From Pomphorhynchus laevis (Eukaryota; Acanthocephala; Palaeacanthocephala; Echinorhynchida; Pomphorhynchidae): a stretch of DNA of 64,000 nt. The first letter of the stretch is position 1. Each line of letters begins with the position of its first letter. The stretch covers positions 24,648 through 88,647 of the forward strand of contig WNNJ02002922.1 in the NCBI GenBank assembly GCA_012934845.2. The letters are read 5' to 3'. The notes beneath the pieces are model-generated. The model was not told the DNA's origin. It saw nothing but the letters and a program-made list of their open reading frames with translations, and made no database searches. Below, piece by piece: positions 34,466 to 46,120 of this stretch. Position numbers and translations under genes: made by a program.

Positions 34466-37400
34466 CCGATTAATTCTTCTGATTGTGGCACGATATTATC
34501 CTCAGAGATTGCTCCTATTATTGATACAGCAGAACTCTACTAATAAGCCTGGGTGTGTCTAATCAGTTGATAACCGGGGTGTAATCTAATCAACCTGGGT
34601 GTGTTTAACTATAAATTCTTCTGATTGTGGTAGATATTATCCTCAGGGATTGCTCCTATTCTTGATACAACAGAACTCTACTAATTAGCCTGGGTGTGTC
34701 TAATCAGTTGATAACCGGGGTGTAATCTAATCAACCTGGGTGTGTTTAACTATAAATTCTTCTGATTGTGGTAGATATTATCCTCAGGGATTGCTCCTAT
34801 TCTTGATACAACAGAACTCTACTAATAGCCTGGGTGTGTCTAATCAGTTGATAACCGGGGTGTAATCTAATCAACCTGGGTGTGTTTAACTATAAATTCT
34901 TCTGATTGTGGTAGATATTATCCTCAGGGATTGCTCCTATTCTTGGTACAACAGAATTCTACTAATCAGCCTGGGTGTGTATAATCAGTTGATAACCTAA
35001 GTGTAATCTAATCAACCTGGATGTGTTTAACTATAAATTCTTCTGATTGTGGCACGATATTATCCTCAGAGATTGCTCCTATTCTTGATACAACAGAACT
35101 CTACAAATCAGCCTGGGTGTGTATAATCATTTGATAACCTGGGTGTAATCTAATCAACCTGGATGTGTTTAACTATAAATTCTTCTGATAGTGGTGATAT
35201 TATTCTCAGGGATTGCTCCTATTCTTGATACAACAGAATTCTACTAATCAGCCTGGGTGTGTATAATCAGTTGATAACCTAAGTGTAATCTAATCAACCT
35301 GGATGTGTTTAACTATAAATTCTTCTGATTGTGGCACGATATTATCCTCAGAGATTGCTCCTATTCTTGAAACAACAGAATTCTACTAATCAGCCTTGGT
35401 GTGTCTAATCAGTTGATAACCGGGGTGTAATCTAATCAACCTGGGTGTGTTTAACTATAAATTCTTCTGATTGTGGCACGATATTATCCTCAGGGATTGC
35501 TCCTATTCTTGATACAAAAGAATTCTACTAATCAGCCTGGGTGTGTATATTCAGTTGATAACCTGGGTGTAATCTAATCAACCTGGGTGTGTTTAACTAT
35601 AAATTCTTCTGATTGTGATAGATATTATCCTCAAAGATTGCTCCTATTCTTGATACAACAGAATTCTACTAATCAGCCTGGGTGTGTATAATCAGTTGAT
35701 AACCTGGGTGTAATCTAATCAACCTGGATGTGTTTAACTATAAATTCTTCTGATTGTGGCACGATATTATCCTCAGGGATTGCTCCTATTCTTGATACAA
35801 AAGAATTCTACTAATCAGCCTGGGTGTGTATAATCAGTTGATAACCTGGGTGTAATCTAATCAACCTGGGTGTGTTTAACTATAAATTCTTCTGATTGTG
35901 ATAGATATTATCCTCAGAAATTGCTCCTATTCTTGATACAACAGAATTCTACTAATCAGACTGGGTGTGTATAATCAGTTGATAACCTGGGTGTAATCTA
36001 ATCAACCTAAGTGTGTTTAACTATAAATTCTTCTGATTGTGATAGATATTATCCTCAGAGATTGCTCCTATTCTTGATACAACAGAATTCTACTAATCAG
36101 CCTGGGTGTGTATAATCAGTTGATAACCTGGGTGTAATCTAATCAACCTGGGTGTGTTTAACTATAAATTCTTCTGATTGTGGCACGATATTATCTTCAG
36201 AGAGTGCTCCTATTCTTGATACAACAGAATTCTACAAATCAGCCTGGGTGTGTATAATCATTTGATAACCTGGGTGTAATCTAATCAACCTGGATGTGTT
36301 TAACTATAAATTCTTCTGATAGTGGTGATATTATTCTCAGGGATTGCTCCTATTCTTGATACAACAGAATTCTACTAATCAGTCTGGGTGTGTATAATCA
36401 TTTGATAACCTGGGTGTAATCTAATCAACCTGGATGTGTTTAACCACAAATTCTTCTGATTGTGGCACGATATTATCCTCAGGGATTGCTCCTATTCTTG
36501 ATACAAAAGAATTCTACTAATCAACCTTGGTGTGTTTTACTATAAATTCTTCTGATTGTGGTGATATTATTCTCAGGGATTGCTCCTATTCTTGATACAA
36601 CAGAATTCTACTAATCAGTCTGGGTGTGTATAATCATTTGATAACCTGGGTGTAATCTAATCAACCTGGATGTGTTTAACTATAAATTCTTCTGATTGTG
36701 GCACGATATTATCCTCAGAGATTGCTCCTATTCTTGATACAACAGAATTCTACTAATCAGCCTGGGTGTGTCTAATCAGTTGATAACCTGGGTGTAATCT
36801 AATCAACCTGGGTGTGTTTAACTATAAATTCTTCCGATTGTGGCACGATATTATCCTCAGAGATTGCTCCTATTCTTGATACAACAGAATTCTACAAATC
36901 AGCCGTGGTGTGTATAATCAGTTGATAACCTGAGTGTAATCTAATCAACCTGGGTATGTTTAACTATAAATTCTTCTGATTGTGGTGATATTATTCTCAG
37001 GGATTGCTCCTATTCTTGATACAACAGAATTCTACTAATCAGTCTGGGTGTGTATAATCATTTGATAACCTGGGTGTAATCTAATCAACCTGGATGTGTT
37101 TAACTATAAATTCTTCTAATTGTGGCACGATATTATCCTCAGGGATTGCTCCTATTCTTGATACAAAAGAATTCTACTAATCAACCTGGGTGTGTTTAAC
37201 TATAAATTCTTCTGATTGTGGTAGATATTATCCTCAGGGATTGCTCCTATTCTTGATACAACAGAATTCTACTAATCAGCCTGGGTGTGTATAATCAGTT
37301 GATAACCTGAGTGTAATCTAATCAACCTGGATGTGTTTAACTATAAATTCTTCTGATTGTGGCACGATATTATCCTCAGAGATTGCTCCTATTCTTGATA

Positions 37401-37862
37401 CAACAGAATTCTACTAATCAGCCTGCGTGTGTCTAATCAGTTGATAACCGTGGTGTAATCTAATCAACCTGGGTGTGTTTAACTATAAATTCTTCTGATT
37501 GTGGTGATATTATTCTCAGGGATTGCTCCTATTCTTGATACAACAGATTTCTACTAATCAGTCTGGGTGTGTACAATCATTTGATAACCTGGGTGTAATC
37601 TAATCAACCTGGGTGTGTTAAATATAAATTCTTCTGATTGTGGTAGATATTATCCTCAGGGATTGCTCCTATTCTTGATACAACAGAATTCTACTAATCA
37701 GCCTTGGTGTGTATAATCAGTTGATAACCGGGGTGTAATCTAATCAACCTGGATGTGTTTTACTATAAATTCTTATGATTGTGGTAGATATTATCCTCAG
37801 GGATTGCTCCTATTCTTGATACAACAGAATTCTACTAATCGGCCTGGATGTGTCTAATAAGT
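34466..37862. repeat. 142-bp satellite array, about 24 units
   Basis: Head-to-tail units of about 142 bp. Each holds GTGGCACGATATTATCCTC, a GATTGCTCCTATTCTTGATA block, and several copies of CCTGGGTGTG. Some units lack a ~30-100 bp part. The first unit is the most diverged and contains GATACAGCAGA like the transposon ends at 61 kb. No coding potential. Confidence 0.95.
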
Positions 37863-37865
37863 TGA

Positions 37866-37960
37866 TAAGGCCCACCCAGGCTGATTAGTAGCGTCCTGCT
37901 GTATCAAAAATAGGAACAATACCTGTGAGGATAATGTCGTGCCACAATTAGAAGAATAAA
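37866..37960 (-). repeat. Inverted end unit closing the 142-bp satellite
   Basis: The reverse complement of a satellite unit (reading AGGACGCTACTAATCAGCCT on the minus strand), closer to the transposon ends at 61.0 and 63.2 kb than to the array units. With the first array unit it forms an inverted pair around the satellite. Confidence 0.85.
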
Positions 37961-39475
37961 TTAAATTTGTTTAATTTAACTGACAATATAGTGCTTCAGC
38001 TTTTTAAAGTACACGTTTTTACAAACAAAATATTTTATTAGCCCAAATATTAGGGCTTGTCTCTTTCGATTCGCGATTTTAACAAACTTTGATACGATTT
38101 ATCTAAATTTATTTAGAATTTAATTTATTTAGATTTTGATGTGTGGTTTTCAGTTTAAAAACCGTTGAACTAAAACGTTTCCTGTAATATAATTGAAAAC
38201 CCTTTTTATTAATAGACAATTAATATAATATATCATTCAATAGTTTAATATAAATAATAGAATATGTTCTTATATAACATAATTTTATATAAACATATAA
38301 TTTAATTATTTTGAAAACGTATATTGTATATTAAACATCATGAGACCATAAATTAATAATTACTAATAATTAGACAAAATAAATTAATAATTCTTCATTT
38401 GTTCTGTATCTCGATGTTTAAACGTCCCCTTACAACATATGTATAATTGAACAATAGAGTTTTGATGTCCTCAAATTAAAAATAGAGATTATCATGATGA
38501 ACTGCTGTTTTCCAGGTTTCGGCTCCTGTTTATTGGTCCAACACAATAGTGGGCAAATACATGATAAGGACGTGATGTATTTCATGCAATGCAATGTCAT
38601 TATTAACATTATCTTGTTTCTAACACAATTCTTAACACTGTTGACTAATTCATAAAAGTTTTTATGCTTTTACGATATTTATTTAGAATTAAAATATTAA
38701 AAATTTTTATTTCAAAAAATATATTACACGAAAACAAAAAAATCGTTTAAAAATTATAAATTAATTGAAAAATTAGATCGTTTGAAATTCGCTTGAACGA
38801 AAATTAGTGGTCATTTAAAGAACTGATGTGTTTTGAGGTTGCGAGTTATGTTCATCGACAACACACAGTAGAGTAGACAAATACTTGCTACTGATGTATA
38901 TATAGATATGATAAATATAAAGATTTATCAGACAAGTCGCTTACACGTTCACTCGAATATACTAAAGAAAATAAAAAATGATGGGCTTGAAGACTATACC
39001 ACGTAGCCTACATTCAAACGATGAAATTCGGATATTATTGCTAGCTAAGCTGTATGGCCTGGTTGCTCAGTAGAAAGGTGCGAAGTATGAATTTAAAGGT
39101 AGTGGCTAGCTAAGAAGTATAAGGGAAGAGTATTTAAAATATGAGGCATTGAAACGAGACAGGAACGCAGTCCAAATTCCGTCGATGACGAGGTAAGTGT
39201 AGCGGGAGCTGATTGTTTGAGCTAAATGCTCTGGGGGACGAATGTTTAACACCGTTCGATTTTAGGGGAAGATACGGAGGAGCTGATAAAATAAACGAAA
39301 AGCGAGAACGGCAGAAGAGATTAACTTTTAATTATATTTTTAATAATACACTTGTTTAAATTATTTAATTGATTTTGAAGTAAACCAATATCATTTCAAA
39401 TTTTGGTAATTTGTAAAATTTCATTATTTAATGAAATTTAAATAATGAAATAATTTAAATTCGCATAATTTATTT
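37961..39475. other. AT-rich spacer with a Penelope end motif
   Basis: The minus strand of about 38480-38590 reads GGAGCCGAAACCTGGAAAAC, a decayed Penelope terminal-repeat motif. A GC-richer patch at 38980-39310 contains a GAGGTAAGTG splice-donor-like site but no convincing ORF. Confidence 0.5.
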
Positions 39476-39479
39476 GCAT

Positions 39480-40130
39480 GAGCATAAATGCCCATGCAAA
39501 AATATTTTTATTGTAAATTTACATCATCTTTATGTATATATTTTTCCGAATATAAGATTAATTAATTTTACTAGCGCTTCTTTAATATCTACTAAATCTA
39601 GATTTGTATAAAGCGTACTAAAATCGTATGTATTTATATTTTGAAAATTTATTCCTTTTGTCTGTTCTAAAAATTCTTTTGTAGAATTAATACTGAAATA
39701 GTGTTTTATACCAGCATTAATTTCGATTAACCTACAATTTTTTTGAAGTGTGCTTTAATTACTTTAAGTATTTTATTCATATAGACAGAAAGTGGTTTTA
39801 ATGTACATTTAAACGCACTACATATGAACCTAGGTTTTATTGGATTTTTATGTAATTTTGGATTCCAATATAATATAGGTATAGTTTTATTATCTAATTC
39901 AACCTTTATACCCTTTTTATCCATTATAGAACAGTGACTTGTAATAATTGTTTCTAAACTCAACTCACTACGTTCATATGTTGGATTTACATTTAAATCA
40001 TTAGAATTAACCTCTTTCATTAGTATATCATAATAAAGCTTTTCTGCATATGAAGACAAAGTTATTACTTACTTTATTAATTGTTGTTATTATATAGTTA
40101 TCCTTTAATTTGGTAAGTTCTAAATATATT
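39480..40130 (-). mobile_element. Penelope RT fragment, internally deleted
   Basis: The minus-strand frame 39727-40059 has KLYYDILMKEVNSND, ILYWNPKLHKNPIKPRF and LKPLSVYMNKILKVIK, equivalent to 18790-19110. Further left it covers the DFSTLYTNLD block, then jumps to the segment equivalent to 19780-19830. It belongs to the same family as the copy at 15829-20431. Confidence 0.85.
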
Positions 40131-42389
40131 TATTTATTTTATCTTTTATTTTATAGTTGTAAGTTAATTATATTTTCTTTTTATTTTAAAATACGTCATT
40201 TGCATGTAATTGCCTGCACTGTATTGGGTCTATGGACAGGTACGAGCAGTTCCATCGTAGCCGTTAATTTACAGAATGATAAACTAATATTATTTGCTAA
40301 AGGCTAATAATATAATTGAGATATGCACATTTATCATCAGTAATATAACATCAGTAGTATGACATCAGTAATGATCATTATTATTAAGGACAAAGTCATT
40401 TTAAAATTGAATTTCATCTTAGAATTGATGCTCTCTAAGCCGATGTTTTATTTCATTTGTACAAATGGCAACCAATCGCGTAATTTTATGCAAGAAGCAT
40501 TACTTTGCTTTAACTGGTGGATTAATAGTGAATTTTTTCAAAGGAAGTATTGGCTGAATAATTTTATTGCGATGTTTTACAATTTCGCGATTTTGTTCGT
40601 GTTCTTTCTGTCCGATTTTTTTTTTCAATTGTAAATTTCAATTTATTAAAATTTGATAGGAAACAGACTTGCTGATTCCTTAGAATGGGTAAATTATGTC
40701 TCAAATGAAATTGACTCTATAAAATAAAAATGTCGAAATATTGACAATTTATTTTAAATTTTAAGATAAAATGATTAATTTTTTAATCTAATTTTTTCAA
40801 TAAATTTTATAGATTTCATAGTTGATAATGGATCATAATAAACTACTTAAAATGATGGCATTTTAATTAAAATCAAAAACATTTTAAATTTTGACATTTG
40901 GAATAAAAACTAAATAAAATATACTTTGGGCGAATTTCATTAAAAATTGTATAATCAAAATCGCTAAAATCTCAAATATTAATTGGAGTAATTCTCATCA
41001 ATGAACTTAAACAATTTATTTGAATATACAAAAATCTAATAAATTTAAATATTTATCGCTCAATAAAACGTATACGTTTAATGAAGATCTAAGCATCTGA
41101 GGATGTTAACAGAGGTTAGCGAAATATCAAATAACATTTTCTTTCTTTGATCCATCTCTAATAATTCTTTATTCTCTTGATATCTTAATAGCCCACTGCA
41201 ATGCATCTACTTTCTGAAGATGCATTGATTTACGTTTATAAAATAAAACAATATATTTATTTGCTACAAATCTTGCCGAAGTCTTATTTATTATTTGGTA
41301 TAAGTCTCTATATATTCGTAATTTATGAATAAATATGCCTTTCATAAAACTACAGAGTTCAGCGAAATTTCAAAAATTTTCCTTTACTCTTTGATCCATC
41401 TATTAATAATGGATTATTATCAAATATTTATACTTCTCTATTATAAGAAATAGAAAGAATTTCTCAAACTTGTTTGAAAATTAGCAAAAAACTAATCTCC
41501 TGGTTATATTGCCGGAAAACAAACTCCACATGTCAATAATAACAATTATAATACACTACAATACACCAATATATAATTTGTTATAATTTTGATATTTACA
41601 ACGATCACTTTGAAAACAGAGATTTCGTTATTTGAAATCAAGATTAAATACTCTTTTAAATAATCTAATTATATACTGATATAATTATGTATATCATTTA
41701 TAAATAATTATTAATATATAAATATATTATATACAACAATTATATTATATATATAATAAAATATATCAAATATCATATTTTGTGACCCAAGTCAATTGAC
41801 AGAGTAGATCGTTCTCGAGAAATGCGTTGTGGATCCATACTCATTAGAGAAATAAATATGTAAGGTCGGTCTGATGAAATCTTAGGTTGCTATAATCTAA
41901 AAGCTTGAGTATAGCATTAGCATTTTCATTAGAAAATGATTTGTGAACAATCGATCAATAACAGTATATGCAAAATAATAGAAAATGAGAACATTAATTT
42001 TAATTTCAAAATCAATATAAATATAAATAATCCAAATATCTAGATTAAAATAAATTACACTTTAAAATAAATTTTTAAATATTCATTAGTTTCAATTATT
42101 TTTAAGTTGTATTTATTATAAAATAAAATATATAAAATTATGTGGAAAATATAAAATATATAAAATTATAAATATATAAAATTATATAGTATGTGGAAAA
42201 GTTACAGGTAAACCGTATTCAAGGATGGGAAGATCAATAAATAATGGATAAATAAATTATCAATAAATAATTATTAATTAATTATTTTTAACAGTTATAA
42301 ATTTTCTTCAAAAAAATATATACATAATTTTTTTTAGAAGAAAAACTTTATTCACAAAGTTTACAAAGGGAATTTAACCCAAATATCAT
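40131..42389. other. AT-rich region, Penelope end motifs and a dispersed direct repeat
   Basis: Decayed terminal-repeat sequence at 40190-40260. A repeat at 40655-40800 recurs at 43117-43255 (CTTGCTGATTCCTTAGAATG). Hammerhead-like motif at 41094-41130 (+) and a weaker one at 41350-41400. The 91-codon ORF at 40359 is AT-driven and not supported. Confidence 0.6.
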
Positions 42390-42606
42390 TATGTTTGAAT
42401 TTTATGTTACGGGGCGTGTGCTTTAGCTAAGGCTCCTGTTGCTCGAGGCGGACGGCCTTTCCACTTGAAGAACGGTAACCCCGGATGCATATCGACGCCG
42501 CGCGGCATAGGGCAACACCGATTTCACGTGTAATGCGAGTCAAGCACTGTGCGTATGTCGTTTGGTCAGACCTCTGCGCCTGCAGAAAGGCGATTCGCCG
42601 CAACAC
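42390..42606 (-). mobile_element. RLE-type LINE 3' end fragment
   Basis: The minus strand encodes RRIAFLQAQRSDQTTYAQ, then TREIGVALCRAASICIRG and KAVRLEQQEP before a stop. This matches the IR..IS.AL.RA..RC(L/I)RG tail of RLE elements, followed by an A/T-rich 3' end with AATAAAG. Family 1 or a close relative. Confidence 0.65.
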
Positions 42607-42659
42607 AGCACATTATTAATTAATTATAATAATAATTATAATTAATTATTATTTACAAT
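42607..42659. other. TAA/ATT-rich microsatellite-like joint
   Basis: Runs of AATTATAATAATAATT between the RLE fragment and the CR1-like fragment, probably the 3' tail of the latter. Confidence 0.5.
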
Positions 42660-43078
42660 AATAATAATTATCAATTATTATCAATAAATCAATGGCCGAT
42701 CTGCGATATTTTAATATGCCGACACGTAGGGATGTCAAACGTTTAGCATATCTCAAATTGGAGAAATTCGGAATCATTCGTGACCCTTTACGTAACAAGC
42801 TCTCAATGTCACGAAATTCCCTTAAAGTATGTGGAAAAGTTACAGGTAAACCGTATTCAAGGATGGGTAGAATATAAGAGCAAAATAGTCGCTTGAACAT
42901 TGATGGACTTATCCGATCAAAAGACTTGAAAAACATCCATAAAATACGATAGCCTCGATTACAAATATATCTAGTGTGGACATTAGTTTTTAAGCTACTG
43001 GTCATCATCACACCAAGATCCTTGAATTCACCTACTCGGCCTATCTGAATCGAACCTATCTGATACGATGAGTTTAGT
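42660..43078 (-). mobile_element. CR1-like LINE 3' fragment
   Basis: The minus-strand frame 42649-43011, extended to about 43078, reads FKDLGVMMTSSLKTN, MFKRLFCSYILPILEYGLPV and IESLLRKGSRMI. This matches the RT-distal domain of the LINE at 7480-7760 (LGVMVHRTLKSR, FKRLYCALVRPHIEYC, ILRRGSRM). It is a 5'-truncated copy. A 45-base piece of it (GTGGAAAAGTTACAGGTAAA) is repeated at 42192. Confidence 0.8.
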
Positions 43079-43436
43079 TAAAATTTTATTAAAATTTGTT
43101 AGATTTTAATAAAATTTGATAGGAAGCAAACTTGCTGATTCCTTCGAATGGGTAAATTATGTCTTAAATAAAATTGACTCTATAAAATAAAAATGTCGAA
43201 ATATTGACAATTTATCTTAAATTTTATTCTGGTGATTAATTTTTTAATCTGATTTTTCTTGATTAATTTTTCAATTTCGACATATACATTCTTCATTGTA
43301 AAATAAACTTCATTCGTTTTGAATAATTATTAGAGCTGGATCAAAGAAAATAAATTATTTTTGATAATTCTTTAACTTCTGTCAGCATCTTCAGAAAATT
43401 ACAATGTTTTTTTAAATCTACTTGCATATAAAAGAG

Positions 43437-44150
43437 TTCAAAACGATCAACGCCGTTTGATTTGGGCAGGTGATGCTGTTGTTAGCGATAACCAGCTGCT
43501 TTCACTGTTGTTTGAATTTTTGACACGATATTGCCAACCTTTGAAGGTACACAAAACTTAATAAAAAGGATGATTCAAAATAGTTTAAAAACAAAACAAA
43601 AATAATTACCATAATATTTTCATTCAAAATAAATAATTAAAAAAATTAGAAAAATATAAAAATAATAATTAAAAGTACTAGAAAAATTAAATAAAGTATA
43701 AAAATAAAATAGAAAAGATTATTTAAACAAAATAATCGTTTACAACTTCTTTACAAGATATTTAAAGTTACGTCAGGTTTATTATTCAACACAATAATAT
43801 TGGAGTTTTTATGAATGTAATAAGCCTCGAGAATTTTTCTATTTAAACAAATTGTTTATTTTGCTAAAACAACAGTATTATTATAGTCAATATTGGGATC
43901 TAAATTTAAACTGGTCTACAATAGCGCTGCTTAGGCCTTTTTTGAGTGTGTATTTGTGTTGTTTTAATCTAGTTTCTAATGGTTGGCCTGTTTGACCAAC
44001 ATATATTTTATCGCATCCTAAACAAGAGATTTTATAAACAACTCCATCATGTTTAGGTTTCTTTTTCAAAATGTTATGTATATACGGTATTTTACTTTTA
44101 TACAAAACAATATTTTTGAAGTATTTAATGTTTTATTGTTTGAAACAAAT
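43437..44150 (-). mobile_element. Left arm of Penelope inverted dimer (GIY-YIG + 3' region)
   Basis: The minus-strand frame 43887-44105 encodes GVVYKISCLGCDKIYVGQTG and LETRLKQHKYTLKK, a GIY-YIG nuclease, followed by the 3' non-coding tail to about 43437. The right arm (44600-45306) repeats it in the opposite direction with an identical 72-residue protein. Confidence 0.85.
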
Positions 44151-44480
44151 CTTTTATGCACAAATAAAACAATTTTTAAATTTAATGATGAGGTATATGA
44201 ACAAAACGATGGGCTCGCAATGGGAAATCCTCTAGCACCTCTTCTTAGTGAATTATATATTAGAAATTGAGAATTAAATAATATCACTACGATGGATGGA
44301 ATTGTTATGTGGATTAGATATGTCGATGATACATTTGTTATTTGTGATAAAACAATTGATGGACAGGACAGATTAAAAGCAGAACATATTATGGCAGAAC
44401 ATATTAAAAGCAATAAATTGTTTATAAATCGAATTTTCCATTCTATTAGATAAAAATGGTTTTCCATCATAGGCAATTAA
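44130..44480 (+). mobile_element. Canonical Penelope RT fragment in the centre of the dimer
   Basis: Contains FKFNDEVYEQNDGLAMGNPL, APLLSELYI and MWIRYVDDTFVICDK (catalytic YVDD near 44320). Here the RT precedes the GIY-YIG domain of the right arm, the usual Penelope order, so this is a different Penelope lineage from the element at 15829. It is broken. Confidence 0.8.
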
Positions 44481-44599
44481 AAAGACTTTCTACAAAAGTA
44501 CCAAAACTGATAAAGATGTTGTTTTTGGGTCATAAAGAAAAAGGAAATATATAGGATTACCATTTACAAATAATTTTTGGAATATTAATTTAAAAAGAT

Positions 44600-45306
44600 T
44601 TGTTTCAAACAATAAAACATTAAATACTTCAAAAATATTGTTTTGTATAAAAGTAAAATACCGTATATACATAACATTTTGAAAAAGAAACCTAAACATG
44701 ATGGAGTTGTTTATAAAATCTCTTGTTTAGGATGCGATAAAATATATGTTGGTCAAACAGGCCAACCATTAGAAACTAGATTAAAACAACACAAATACAC
44801 ACTCAAAAAAGGCCTAAGCAGCGCTATTGTAGACCAGTTTAAATTTAGATCACAATATTGACTATAATAATACTGTTGTTTTAGCAAAAGAAACCTGTTG
44901 TTTAAATAGAAAAATTCTTGAGGCTTATTACATTCATAAAAACTCCAATATTATTGTGTTGAATAATAAACCTGACGTAACTTTAAATATCTTGTAAAGA
45001 AGTTGTAAACGATTATTTTGTTTAAATAATCTTTTCTATTTTATTTTTATACTTTATTTAATTTTTCTAGTACTTTTAATTATTATTTTTATATTTTTCT
45101 AATTTTTTTAATTATTTATTTTGAATGAAAATATTGTTATTATTTTTGTTTCTAAACTACTTTGAATACCCTTTTTTATTGCGTTTTGTATACCTTCAAA
45201 ATGTGCAGAAATCGTGTCACAACAATTCAAACAACACTGAAAGCAGCTGGTTATCACTAATAACTGCATCACCTGCTCAAAGAAATTGGCAGCGATCGTT
45301 TTGATT
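44600..45306 (+). mobile_element. Right arm of Penelope inverted dimer (GIY-YIG + 3' region)
   Basis: The + frame 44643-44861 is identical in protein sequence to the left arm. The tail continues through GTTGTAAACGATTATTTTG to about 45306. Together with 43437-44150 it forms a ~700-bp inverted repeat around a ~450-bp centre. Confidence 0.85.
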
Positions 45307-45324
45307 TTTTTTATAAAACTGTAA

Positions 45325-46120
45325 TTTTCTGAAGATGCTAGCAGAGGTTAGCGAAATATCAAATATAATTTTCTAAAATATTTTGTAAATATAAAGTAAA
45401 CGATTCTTTTGTTTAAATAATCTTTTCTATTTTATTTTTTACTTTATTTATTTTTTCTAGTTTTTTGATTATTATTTTTTATATTTTTCTAATTTTTTTA
45501 ATTATTTATTTTGAATGAAAATATTATGGTAATAAATTTTGTTTTGTTTCTAAACTATTTTGAATCATCCTTTTTATTGCGTTTTGTGTACCTTTAAAAG
45601 TTGCCGAAATCGTGTCAAAAATTCAAACAACAGTGAAAGCAGCTGGTTATCGCTAACAACAACAGCACCTGCCCAAAGCAAATGGCGGCGATCGTTTTGA
45701 ACTTTTTTATATAAGCATGTACATTATACAAAATACATTGTAATTTTCTGAAGATGCTAACACAGTAGTTAACGAAATATCAAAAATAATTTCGTCTTTC
45801 CTTTGATCCAGCTCCAATAATTATTTATCAATAATTTATTTTAATAATTTATTTAAGATTTATTTCTATACAATTCTTACCTCTCATTGAACAACTATTT
45901 GTCTAAATATCAACGTAACGACTTTTAGATAATTAATCCGCTTCCTTTCTTGTAAATTTACATATTTTGATTTTAATTTCAGTTTTAATTTGTTAGTTAA
46001 CAATTTTTCAAGAATATGAATATGATAAAAAAAAGTAATTTTTAAAGATGCTAACAAAATAGTTAGCGAAATATCAAAAATAATGTCTTCTTTTCTTTGA
46101 TCCATCTCCAATAATTATTT
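45325..46120 (+). repeat. Tandem Penelope 3' tails with hammerhead-like motifs
   Basis: The tail seen at 45000-45370 is repeated at 45390-45830. Motifs CTGAAGATGCTAGCAGAGGT...AGCGAAATATC (45333), CTGAAGATGCTAACACAGTA...AACGAAATATC (45748) and a decayed one at 46036 each precede TTTGATCCA-CTCCAATAAT. A ~135-bp segment at 45855-45990 (CTTACCTCTCATTGAACAAC) recurs at 46295-46430. Confidence 0.75.

Noticed and set aside
11290-37862. CRISPR-like arrays (20-bp and 142-bp periodic repeats)
   Set aside because: Units are contiguous with no unique spacers, no cas genes are present, and the genome is eukaryotic.
38980-39310. Possible host exon pair around a GAGGTAAGTG donor
   Set aside because: Reading frames contain stops on both sides and no domain is recognised.
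40359-40634. 91-codon ORF, hydrophobic C-terminus
   Set aside because: AT-rich, no recognisable domain, within repeat-derived sequence.
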